Source: Limnoraphis robusta CS-951 (GTDB lineage: Bacteria > Cyanobacteriota > Cyanobacteriia > Cyanobacteriales > Microcoleaceae). From it: 7,142 nt of DNA. Positions 1 to 6,055 of the stretch are shown in pieces (position 1 is the stretch's first letter; each line of letters starts with the position of its first letter). Made by a program: the position numbers and the translations under genes. Below the pieces are notes generated by a model, which made no database searches, was not told where the DNA came from, and worked only from the letters and a program-made list of their open reading frames with translations. The DNA lies in the NCBI RefSeq assembly GCF_000972705.2, contig NZ_LATL02000129.1:1-7142 (forward strand), in the 5' to 3' direction.

Positions 1-56
1 AAGATGCTAAATAAAGCAAATAGAGTTGAGCAATTGAATAGCTTTAGCTGTTTCAT
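1..56 (-). CDS. Partial gene, N-terminal signal peptide of an exported protein (runs off the left edge)
   Basis: Reading leftwards from an ATG at 56-54, the minus strand gives 18 open codons, MKQLKLFNCSTLFALFSI, before the window ends. Two lysines followed by a hydrophobic run are what the start of a Sec signal peptide looks like, so I infer a secreted or membrane-anchored protein; the mature part lies outside the window and no family can be given. A -10-like TATAGT on the same strand at 94-89 would place transcription start about 25 nt before the ATG. No good Shine-Dalgarno is seen; a GGG-containing stretch lies about 15 nt or more upstream. The gene follows the FAS1 gene in the same direction after 88 bp, so it could be co-transcribed with it. 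With so few codons, a chance open frame remains possible. Confidence 0.5.
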   Translation of the reverse strand, partial: MKQLKLFNCSTLFALFSI

Positions 57-88
57 CTTAATAGATTAGCCCTTTGAGCGATGCCTAC

Positions 89-94
89 ACTATA
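89..94 (-). promoter_or_regulatory. Possible -10 box of the left-edge gene
   Basis: The minus strand reads TATAGT (five of six matches to TATAAT), 32 nt before the ATG of the partial gene at 56. There is no recognisable -35 hexamer 16-18 bp upstream; that position holds a T-rich tract. This is tentative and rests on the -10 match and its placement only. Confidence 0.25.
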
Positions 95-118
95 CCTCAA
101 AAAAAATTGAAATCAGGA

Positions 119-142
119 TTTTTGATCGCTTCTAATCAAAAA
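119..142 (-). terminator. AT-rich hairpin just after the FAS1 gene, possible weak terminator
   Basis: TTTTTGAT at 119-126 is the exact reverse complement of ATCAAAAA at 135-142, giving an 8-bp stem with an 8-nt loop. It begins two bases after the stop codon of the FAS1 gene (147-145). In the minus-strand transcript an eight-U tract follows only some 12 nt after the stem, and the stem has a single G-C pair, so it is weak as an intrinsic terminator. It may be a partial terminator or an mRNA 3'-end stabiliser. Confidence 0.3.
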
Positions 143-144
143 AT

Positions 145-888
145 TTAGGGGTTTTGAGTGTTTGAGTTTTCAATTTGAACGTTGGGTACAAACAAAACGC
201 GATCAATGGGAACAATTAAACCATTTTGAGTCAGGATGAATTCACCTGATTTTGCGGTTGCTTCATTAAGCTGAACTTCTGCCAGAGTTGAATTGACTTG
301 AATACGCACTACATTTCCACTCAGCGTTTTAATTTCCCCTTCCGTGATATCAGTAGTTTGAATTTGCCCAATGACAAAATGATTTTTGATAAATTCGATC
401 AAAAGATTGCGATTTTTAGGTAAAATTAAGCGATCATATAATCCGGCTGTTAGACGATCAAATGCTTCTTCTGTGGGTGCAAATATTACAAAAAATCCTG
501 ATTGTTCCAGATCTGAACTGAGATCAGAAAGTTCTAAAATGGATATAAGGGTCTGAAATTTGTTATCGTTTTCAAGTGTTTTAACGATATCACTCGGACT
601 CGAACGACGAGCCGTTCCCCTGACAACGGTGGGTGCAAAGGGGTTCTCATTAGAACTTTCAGTTACATTGTTCTTTAGAGTAGGAATTGTGTTAGGATTG
701 GGCAAGTTTTCAGGCAAATCAGTGTCGAGTAAACCGCGATTCGTTTCTGAAGGTGTATCAGAATCTGATGGAGTTTTTTCGGAGTATGACTGTGCTAAAA
801 TCTCAGCCGTTATTCCTACATTCACACTTAAAATTACTATCCATGCTGCTAATAGTTTTATTGTTTTTTTTAGCATAAAATTCATCAT
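145..888 (-). CDS. Secreted single-domain fasciclin (FAS1) protein
   Basis: This 247-residue protein has a Sec signal peptide (basic MLKKTIK, then a hydrophobic stretch to about residue 30, with a plausible cleavage after ILA at 32), a Ser/Thr/Pro/Asn-rich spacer (about 33-97), and one FAS1 domain (about 98-236). The domain shows the H1-like box FAPTEEAFDRL at 136-146, a degenerate central motif NHFVIG at 169-174 where many members have YHV, and the terminal box GLIVPIDRVLFVP at 223-235. FAS1 domains are extracellular adhesion or matrix modules found from bacteria to animals; bacterial ones are usually secreted or surface-bound and their ligands are mostly unknown. In-frame ATGs at 888, 885 and 876 are all possible starts, and none has a strong ribosome site. 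The gene is divergent from the CHAT-TPR gene across 50 bp. Family assignment is firm; an adhesive role is inference. Confidence 0.88.
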   Translation of the reverse strand: MMNFMLKKTIKLLAAWIVILSVNVGITAEILAQSYSEKTPSDSDTPSETNRGLLDTDLPENLPNPNTIPTLKNNVTESSNENPFAPTVVRGTARRSSPSDIVKTLENDNKFQTLISILELSDLSSDLEQSGFFVIFAPTEEAFDRLTAGLYDRLILPKNRNLLIEFIKNHFVIGQIQTTDITEGEIKTLSGNVVRIQVNSTLAEVQLNEATAKSGEFILTQNGLIVPIDRVLFVPNVQIENSNTQNP

Positions 889-938
889 TATCTTTTGAAC
901 AAGTGTTTAAAAATATACCCCTAATAGAGACTTGAGCT
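889..938. promoter_or_regulatory. 50-bp divergent regulatory gap between FAS1 and CHAT-TPR genes
   Basis: Both genes must be controlled from this 50-bp AT-rich gap or from within each other's 5' ends. On the minus strand TATATT (917-912) is a good -10 match about 24 nt before the FAS1 ATG, but no -35 sits at the right distance. On the plus strand TTGAAC (895-900) resembles a -35, yet the nearest -10-like strings, TATACC (914) and TAATAG (922), are at 13 and 21 bp instead of 16-18. The region is therefore regulatory by position, but the individual elements are uncertain. Confidence 0.4.
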
Positions 939-3425
939 ATGAGCTTTTTGAAACCTTATTATTGGATTTTGGCAGTGCTAACCTTGGTATTGGTTTGTAC
1001 AACGAATGCCAGAGCAGTATTTCCTGGCTCTCCTATTCTATCGAAAGTTGAACCTATTGCCCAGATAGAAACCCAAGAAGATCCAAAAACACGAGCGATG
1101 GAACTTTACAAAGAAGGCACGCAACTGTTAAACTCCGGTCAATTTAAAGCGGCTTTGGAGACCTTTGAACAAGTTTTAATCACAGTCAGAAGCATCAATG
1201 CTCGTTTGGGAGAAGCGGGAACGCTCAACCAAATTGCTTTAGTTTATTACCATTTAGGGGAGTATGAAAAAGCTCTGACTTCCTATGAAGAAGCGTTAAA
1301 CATTTACACTCAAGAAAAAAACCTGCAAGAACAAGGGACTATTTTCACCAATATGGGTGTGCTTTATGGTGAGCTTGGACAGTATCAAAAAGCATTAGAG
1401 TCTCATCAACAAGCGCTCGCCCTCGCTCAAAAAGTTGACGATACAAAAAAGCAGGGTGAAATTCTCAATAATATGGGTACAATTTATCAAAAATTGAATC
1501 AAAATAAAGAAGCTTTACAATTCTACCTGCAAGCATTAGAAATTCTGCGTAAAGATGGAGATCCGGGTTGGCAAGCAACTATTCTAAATAATACGGGCTT
1601 AATCTATGCCGAATTAGAGCAGTATCAAGAAGCGATTGATTCTTATACAAAAGCCCTAACTTTAGCCGAAAAAGATGGCGATCACATTACCAAAGGTCGA
1701 ATTTTAAATAATCTCGGTTTAGTGCGGAGTAAACTCGGAGATTGGCAAGGGGCGTTACAGTCTTTAGAAAAGGCGTTAATCATTCGTAAAAAATTGATTG
1801 ATTTACCGGGAGAACGAACCACTCATAATGATATTGGTAGCGTTTATCGGGATTTAGGTGAGTATGAAATCGCCCTCAAACATTATGAACAAGCCTTAGA
1901 AATTTCCAGGAAAATTCATGCTCGTCCCCAAGAAGGTGAAACCCTTAGTAATATTGGTTTAACTTTGCTAAAATCCGGTCAAGAAGCCCCAGCAAGCCAA
2001 AAGTTATTTGAAGCTGTAACCATTTGGGAATCTCTTCATCCCGGACTTAATGATGAAAATAAAGTCTCTTTAATGGATAGTCAAGCCGATACCTATCGTT
2101 GGTTACAGCGAGCCTTAATTGCTCAAAATCAAATTGAAGCCGCTTTAGAAGTCTCAGAACGAGGTCGAGCGAGAGCATTTGCTCAGTTATTAGCCTCGCG
2201 ATTTAATGAGTCTGATTTATCACCGCCTCCCTTGACATTTAAACAAATTCAAGAAATTGCTCGACAACAAAAATCTACCCTGGTTGAATATTCAATTGTG
2301 ATTGAGGATGAACTACTTTATATCTGGGTCATTCAACCCAATGGTAAAGTTGAATTTCGGACGGTTGATATTAGTTCGTTGCGAAGTTTTTTACCTCTAG
2401 TTGGAAGTGATCGAGACCTGGCGATGAATCGGGGGAATAAGGGTGCAGAAAAAGAGGAAATGAGCATTAATAATATTCGTCAAACTTATCCACTCATTGA
2501 AAATGAACCTCTAGAAAATCCCGAAAAAGTTCCTAATCCCGTCCGTCGTCGAGATCCGTTTCTCTCACGCAGATATCGATTTTTGATTGAACCGATAGCG
2601 GATTTACTGCCAACTAATCCCGAAACTCATGTGATTTTTATTCCTCATCAAAAGTTCTTTTTGGTTCCGTTTGCAGCCTTGCAGGATGAAGAAGGAAAGT
2701 ATTTAATTGAAAAGCACACCATTTTAATTTCACCTTCAATTCAAGTGTTAGATATCACGGCTAAACATCAAAATACTTTGTCTCAAAAAGAGCCGTTAAA
2801 CACCTTAATTGTTGGCAATCCCACCATGCCGAGTATTGCCTATCGACTCGGTGAAGAATCCAAGCCTTTAAGTTCTCTCCCCGGAACCGAACGGGAAGCT
2901 TTAACGATTGCTAAACTGTTAAAAACAGAAGCATTAATCGGAGATTTAGCCACCGAAAAAACCGTTGTCAAAAACATGATCCAAGCGAATAATATTCACT
3001 TAGCCACTCATGGTTTAGTGAATGAATTAAAACATTTAGGGTTAGAAATTCCGGGAGCTTTAGCCCTAACACCGAGTTTAGAAGAGGATGGTTTACTCAC
3101 GGCTCATGAAATTTTAGACTTAAAATTAAAAGCAGAATTAGTGGTTTTAAGTGCTTGTAATACAGGTTTGGGTAAAATCACTGAAGATGGAGTTATTGGA
3201 CTCTCACGTTCCTTTATTTCGGCAGGTGTTCCCAGTGTAATTGTGTCTTTGTGGTATATTCCTGATCATCCCTCGGCGGATTTAATGATAGAATTTTATC
3301 AGCAGATGCAAACAATTTCTGATAAAGCTTTAGCATTGCGTAAAGCGATGATTAAAACCATAGAAAAACATCCCAGACCTCTGGAATGGGCGGGATTTAT
3401 TCTCATCGGACAATCTGGATTTTAA
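939..3425 (+). CDS. Exported TPR-repeat protein with C-terminal CHAT (caspase-like) domain
   Basis: The 828-residue protein starts with a Sec signal peptide (hydrophobic 8-20, probable cleavage after ARA at residue 26; VLVC at 17-20 is not a proper lipobox). Residues about 52-365 form roughly eight TPRs. Seven of them are in exact 40-residue register, with the Asn-x-(Gly/Ala) positions falling at Gly/Ala 100, 140, 180, 220, 260, 300 and 340, each followed by an LGEYEKAL-like helix. The CHAT domain occupies about 445-828: HLATHG carries the predicted catalytic His691 and LSACNTGLG the predicted nucleophile Cys740, and the C-terminus has the typical LEWAGFILIG box. CHAT domains are clan CD (caspase/separase-like) cysteine peptidases; the TPRs probably bind a partner or substrate. 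A polar, charged linker (about 486-540) interrupts the start of the CHAT region. Substrate and activation signal are unknown. The gene is divergent from the FAS1 gene and convergent with purU. Confidence 0.92.
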   Translation: MSFLKPYYWILAVLTLVLVCTTNARAVFPGSPILSKVEPIAQIETQEDPKTRAMELYKEGTQLLNSGQFKAALETFEQVLITVRSINARLGEAGTLNQIALVYYHLGEYEKALTSYEEALNIYTQEKNLQEQGTIFTNMGVLYGELGQYQKALESHQQALALAQKVDDTKKQGEILNNMGTIYQKLNQNKEALQFYLQALEILRKDGDPGWQATILNNTGLIYAELEQYQEAIDSYTKALTLAEKDGDHITKGRILNNLGLVRSKLGDWQGALQSLEKALIIRKKLIDLPGERTTHNDIGSVYRDLGEYEIALKHYEQALEISRKIHARPQEGETLSNIGLTLLKSGQEAPASQKLFEAVTIWESLHPGLNDENKVSLMDSQADTYRWLQRALIAQNQIEAALEVSERGRARAFAQLLASRFNESDLSPPPLTFKQIQEIARQQKSTLVEYSIVIEDELLYIWVIQPNGKVEFRTVDISSLRSFLPLVGSDRDLAMNRGNKGAEKEEMSINNIRQTYPLIENEPLENPEKVPNPVRRRDPFLSRRYRFLIEPIADLLPTNPETHVIFIPHQKFFLVPFAALQDEEGKYLIEKHTILISPSIQVLDITAKHQNTLSQKEPLNTLIVGNPTMPSIAYRLGEESKPLSSLPGTEREALTIAKLLKTEALIGDLATEKTVVKNMIQANNIHLATHGLVNELKHLGLEIPGALALTPSLEEDGLLTAHEILDLKLKAELVVLSACNTGLGKITEDGVIGLSRSFISAGVPSVIVSLWYIPDHPSADLMIEFYQQMQTISDKALALRKAMIKTIEKHPRPLEWAGFILIGQSGF
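1230..2015 (+). repeat. TPR-coding tandem array with exact 120-bp period
   Basis: Within the CHAT-TPR gene, the Asn-x-Gly/Ala anchor recurs every 40 codons from residue 98 to 340 without a single indel. The DNA copies are strongly diverged and only short motifs are shared (for example AATAATATGGGT and AATAATACGGGC), so this is an old protein repeat and not a recent tandem duplication. Forty-residue spacing, against 34 for the classical TPR, is seen in the longer-helix TPR classes and makes this array a single regular superhelix. Confidence 0.75.
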
Positions 3426-3437
3426 ATTGAGGGTTTT

Positions 3438-4292
3438 CTACTCAAAAACAACGGTTCTTTTATTATAAACTAACACTCGATTTTGTAAGTGCAATCTAAC
3501 GGCTCTTGCTAATACAAGCCGTTCTAAATCTTTGCCTTTCCGAATCAAATCAGCAACCGCATCTCGATGACTGACTCGCACCACATCCTGTTCAATAATC
3601 GGCCCTTCATCTAAATCTTCGGTGACATAATGGGCGGTTGCCCCAATAATTTTAACGCCTCTGGTGTAAGCCCGTTGATAGGGATTTGCACCGGGAAATG
3701 CAGGTAAAAACGAGTGATGAATGTTAATAATATTCGGAAATTGAGCCACAAAATATGAACTCAAAATCTGCATATATTTCGCCAAAACTACTAAATCAAT
3801 TTGATATTGCTTTAAAATCTCTAACTGTTGGGTTTCTTGTTCTTTTTTATTGTCTTTGGTGATGGGAATATGATAAAATTCTATACCAAATTGTTCGGCA
3901 ATGGGTTTTAAATCTTTATGATTGCTAATCATCACCGGAATTTCTACCGCCATTTCTTTGGCTTGCCATCGCCATAATAAATCTAATAAACAATGATCTT
4001 GCTTTGTTACCCAAATCGCAATTCGAGGAATTTTATCAGAAAAATGTACTTGCCAATTTGCATTTAAGGGTTTAGCGATCGCCCCAAATGCTGGGTTAAT
4101 TACTTCTCGCGGTAAGTTAAATCCTTCTAATTGCCATTCTATACGAGTCAAAAAGACTCCTGAAGCAAAATCGGTATGCTGATCCGCATGAATAATATTT
4201 CCGCCATTAGAGTAAATAAAATTCGCAATTTTTGCAACCAGTCCCCGTTGATCTGGGCAAGATAATAATATTGTTGCTGTAGGTGAACTCAT
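3438..4292 (-). CDS. purU: Formyltetrahydrofolate deformylase
   Basis: PurU hydrolyses 10-formyltetrahydrofolate to formate and tetrahydrofolate in the cytosol, balancing the one-carbon pool; in E. coli the formate feeds PurT in purine synthesis. From the start at 4292 the protein has 284 residues (E. coli PurU has 280). It has an N-terminal ACT-type domain (about 5-80, with SCPDQRGLVAKIANF) and a formyltransferase-type domain (about 88-270). The catalytic triad of the PurN/PurU fold is present: Asn190 and His192 in NIHHSFLPAFPG, and Asp228 in EDLDEGPII. The frame stays open 25 codons further to an ATG at 4367, but I prefer 4292: MSSPTAT is the usual beginning of cyanobacterial homologues as I recall them, and a good promoter lies inside the extra 25 codons. 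Neither start has a clear Shine-Dalgarno. The gene converges on the CHAT-TPR gene with 12 bp between stop codons. Confidence 0.95.
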   Translation of the reverse strand: MSSPTATILLSCPDQRGLVAKIANFIYSNGGNIIHADQHTDFASGVFLTRIEWQLEGFNLPREVINPAFGAIAKPLNANWQVHFSDKIPRIAIWVTKQDHCLLDLLWRWQAKEMAVEIPVMISNHKDLKPIAEQFGIEFYHIPITKDNKKEQETQQLEILKQYQIDLVVLAKYMQILSSYFVAQFPNIINIHHSFLPAFPGANPYQRAYTRGVKIIGATAHYVTEDLDEGPIIEQDVVRVSHRDAVADLIRKGKDLERLVLARAVRLHLQNRVLVYNKRTVVFE

Positions 4293-4322
4293 GTCAATCT
4301 GCCATAATAGAGATGATTCTAA

Positions 4323-4351
4323 ATTATCTATGATTTTTCCGAATGAATCAA
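4323..4351 (-). promoter_or_regulatory. Predicted sigma70-type promoter of purU
   Basis: On the minus strand TTGATT (4351-4346) is followed after exactly 17 bp by GATAAT (4328-4323), four and five matches to the consensus hexamers. Transcription would start near 4316, giving a leader of about 24 nt to the ATG at 4292. The promoter lies inside the 5' extension of the open frame, which argues against the ATG at 4367 as the real start and for transcription of purU independent of dacB. Confidence 0.5.
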
Positions 4352-4430
4352 TAGGGAAAAGGAACATAATAGAATATCACCGAATTAAACCGCAATAAAT
4401 TAACACCAAACGACTGCTATTTCGTCTATT

Positions 4431-4453
4431 GTAGGGGCGCAAAGCTAGCGGCA
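4431..4453. repeat. Possible decayed copy of a dispersed GTAGGGGCGC palindrome
   Basis: Between dacB and purU, GTAGGGGCGCAAAGC starts like the palindromic intergenic repeat GTAGGGGCGCA...TGCGCCCCTAC that I recall as common in cyanobacterial genomes. The right arm is not preserved: the sequence continues as TAGCGGCAAAA. It could be the scar of such an element. Chance similarity cannot be excluded from one copy. Confidence 0.3.
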
Positions 4454-4464
4454 AAAATCTAACT

Positions 4465-5916
4465 TTAGCAAGACTTTAACTGACTTAACAAAATAACAAT
4501 CTCATCAATCGCTTGTCTTAATTCTGAAGCTGATTGATTTGAATGATTCACCAAAATACTAAACACCAAGGGTTGATAATTGGGCGGATAAAGATATCCT
4601 GCTAACCCAGAAACTCCGGTTAACGTTCCCGTTTTTGCATAAACAATTCCGGCGGCGCTTGTTCCTCGAAAACGCCCTTTTAACGTTCCCGTTTCTGCTG
4701 CGATTGGAAGCGACTTTTTGTAAATCTCAAATAGCGGTGAATTGGCCATCCCAATTAACGTTTGAGTTAACGCTTCTGGACTGATTAAATTATGTCGAGA
4801 TAAACCGGAACCATCAACTAGACGATAACTTTCGGGTTCAACCCCTAATTTTTTTAAGATGTCTTGAATCGCAGTTAACCCCGTTTCCACTGCATCTAAA
4901 CTCGGCTTCTGTACACCCAAAGTTCGCAGTAAAGCTTCCGCAAAGATATTATTACTTTCTAGATTGACGGTTTGAATTAATTCAGCAATCGGCGGAGATT
5001 CAACAATTGCTAATTCCTCGGAGGAATGTTGACTGTTAGAAACAATCGCTGTTTTTAACACCCGAATTCCTTTACTTTCGAGAATCTGTCTAAATTCTTG
5101 GAGAAAATTCTCCGTCGGTTCAACGACTGCTGCATAAACAGGTTCCGGTTCAGAACCCGCTCTTAATTGTCCAGAAATATAAAGAATCGGTTGCGTTAAA
5201 TCTCGCCCAATTTCTACAAATTCGCGTTCAGTTTCTCCAACGGTAATGGTATTATTTTTGATTTGCCATCCTTGGGCTTGTTGAGGACGAACCCAAGTCA
5301 CTTTTAACGGTTGATTAACAGCTTGTGGTGATAAAATTAAATCAATCGAATTTTGATGTAAAATCAAACTATTAACAGGCGCACCATGTCCCGCTTGAAT
5401 GTCTTCCCATTCCCAACTCGGATGGACTGCAAACCCTGGAAAATACCCCGGATCGGCAATCAATTGATTAACCAGATTAATCCCTTTATTTTGAAGCTGT
5501 TGGGCTAAATCTTCTAATTGAGTTGCTGTTAAACTCGGATCACCCCGTCCAACAATATAAAGATTTCCTTGTTGATCTCCATAAATTGAAGTTAGAATGC
5601 GATAATTAGGCGTAAGTTGAGATAAAGCAGCAGCCGTTGTCATCAGCTTAACGGTAGAAGCAGGGATAAAATAATGTTCAGCATCTCGACTATAAATTGC
5701 TTCACCCTTCGACAAAGTTTTGAGCAAAATTCCCCACCGAAAACGTTTAAACTGGGAACGATTGACAATTCCATTAAGTTGAGAATTGAGTTGATGTTCA
5801 CAGATTAATACTGAGGACTGCGGTTCAGGGTTTGAGGACTGGCTGATGGCGCTAGAAGAAAACCCCAAGAGAAAAAATAGGCTAATTAAAATTGATTGCA
5901 CCCGAAAGTTGAACAA
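4465..5916 (-). CDS. dacB: D-alanyl-D-alanine carboxypeptidase/endopeptidase, PBP4 type (peptidase family S13)
   Basis: DacB trims the terminal D-Ala from peptidoglycan stem peptides and cleaves D-Ala-mDAP cross-links in the periplasm. From the TTG at 5916 the protein has 483 residues (E. coli DacB has 477). It has a Sec signal peptide (1-25, cleavage after AIS) and all three active-site motifs of penicillin-binding enzymes: STVK (Ser87, Lys90), SNN (321-323) and KTG (428-430). The 230 residues between the first two motifs match the large insert of class C low-molecular-weight PBPs. The open frame continues to 6273, but that extension is antisense to the reductase gene and lacks export-signal character. 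No ATG lies between 6056 and the signal peptide. TTG at 5916 is chosen because GAGG lies four bases upstream and it leaves a normal-length signal; GTG at 5965 or TTG at 5994 are alternatives. Function is firm, the start is moderate. Confidence 0.93.
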   Translation of the reverse strand: MFNFRVQSILISLFFLLGFSSSAISQSSNPEPQSSVLICEHQLNSQLNGIVNRSQFKRFRWGILLKTLSKGEAIYSRDAEHYFIPASTVKLMTTAAALSQLTPNYRILTSIYGDQQGNLYIVGRGDPSLTATQLEDLAQQLQNKGINLVNQLIADPGYFPGFAVHPSWEWEDIQAGHGAPVNSLILHQNSIDLILSPQAVNQPLKVTWVRPQQAQGWQIKNNTITVGETEREFVEIGRDLTQPILYISGQLRAGSEPEPVYAAVVEPTENFLQEFRQILESKGIRVLKTAIVSNSQHSSEELAIVESPPIAELIQTVNLESNNIFAEALLRTLGVQKPSLDAVETGLTAIQDILKKLGVEPESYRLVDGSGLSRHNLISPEALTQTLIGMANSPLFEIYKKSLPIAAETGTLKGRFRGTSAAGIVYAKTGTLTGVSGLAGYLYPPNYQPLVFSILVNHSNQSASELRQAIDEIVILLSQLKSC

Positions 5917-5924
5917 TCTCCCTC
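5917..5924 (-). promoter_or_regulatory. Ribosome binding site deciding the dacB TTG start
   Basis: On the minus strand GAGGGAGA lies directly before the TTG at 5916-5914, with the GAGG core ending four bases before the codon. It is the only purine-rich Shine-Dalgarno-like string next to a possible start codon in the stretch leading to the DacB signal peptide. Confidence 0.5.
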
Positions 5925-5960
5925 GAATGACTGATTTTAACGAAGAATGAAAGCTTGAGG

Positions 5961-5988
5961 TTGGCACTTTTAAAAATATAGGTAAAAT
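5961..5988 (+). promoter_or_regulatory. Predicted sigma70-type promoter of the Tat aldo/keto reductase gene
   Basis: TTGGCA (5961-5966, five of six matches) is followed after 16 bp by TAAAAT (5983-5988, five of six matches). Transcription would start near 5995, leaving a 5' leader of about 60 nt before the ATG at 6056. This is the best promoter match in the window. No strong Shine-Dalgarno is seen at the gene; GGA at 6041 is about 12 nt from the ATG. Confidence 0.55.
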
Positions 5989-6005
5989 ATACAATGAATT
6001 CTCAA
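5975..6005 (-). promoter_or_regulatory. Possible dacB promoter overlapping the reductase promoter
   Basis: On the minus strand TTGAGA (6005-6000) and TATATT (5980-5975) are good hexamers but separated by 19 bp, longer than the optimal 17. Transcription would start near 5968, about 50 nt before the TTG start at 5916. The two divergent promoters would overlap face to face, so polymerase could not occupy both at once. The TATATT is more convincing than the -35. Confidence 0.3.
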
Positions 6006-6055
6006 TCAAGACCGTCTCGCTGATTTCAATTGCTGTTAACGGATAACTGTAAAAT

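Noticed and set aside
1..69. Plus-strand frame open from the left edge to TAG at 67-69, possible 3' end of an upstream gene
   Set aside because: It has only 22 codons without recognisable content, and the minus-strand signal-peptide reading of the same bases is more convincing.
560..898. Plus-strand open frame of 112 codons
   Set aside because: It is wholly antisense to the signal peptide, spacer and FAS1 start of the well-supported minus-strand gene and has no recognisable domain.
939..998. Lipoprotein signal in the CHAT-TPR protein (Cys20)
   Set aside because: The residue before Cys20 is Val and not Gly, Ala or Ser, while a good ARA signal-peptidase I site follows at 24-26.
1230..2015. 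120-bp periodicity as a CRISPR or tandem DNA repeat
   Set aside because: The period is explained by 40-residue TPRs in an open coding frame; the DNA copies are diverged.
3427..3445. TTGAG/CTCAA hairpin between the convergent CHAT and purU genes, possible bidirectional terminator
   Set aside because: The stem has only five pairs with a 9-nt loop, overlaps the purU stop codon and has no U tract in either direction.
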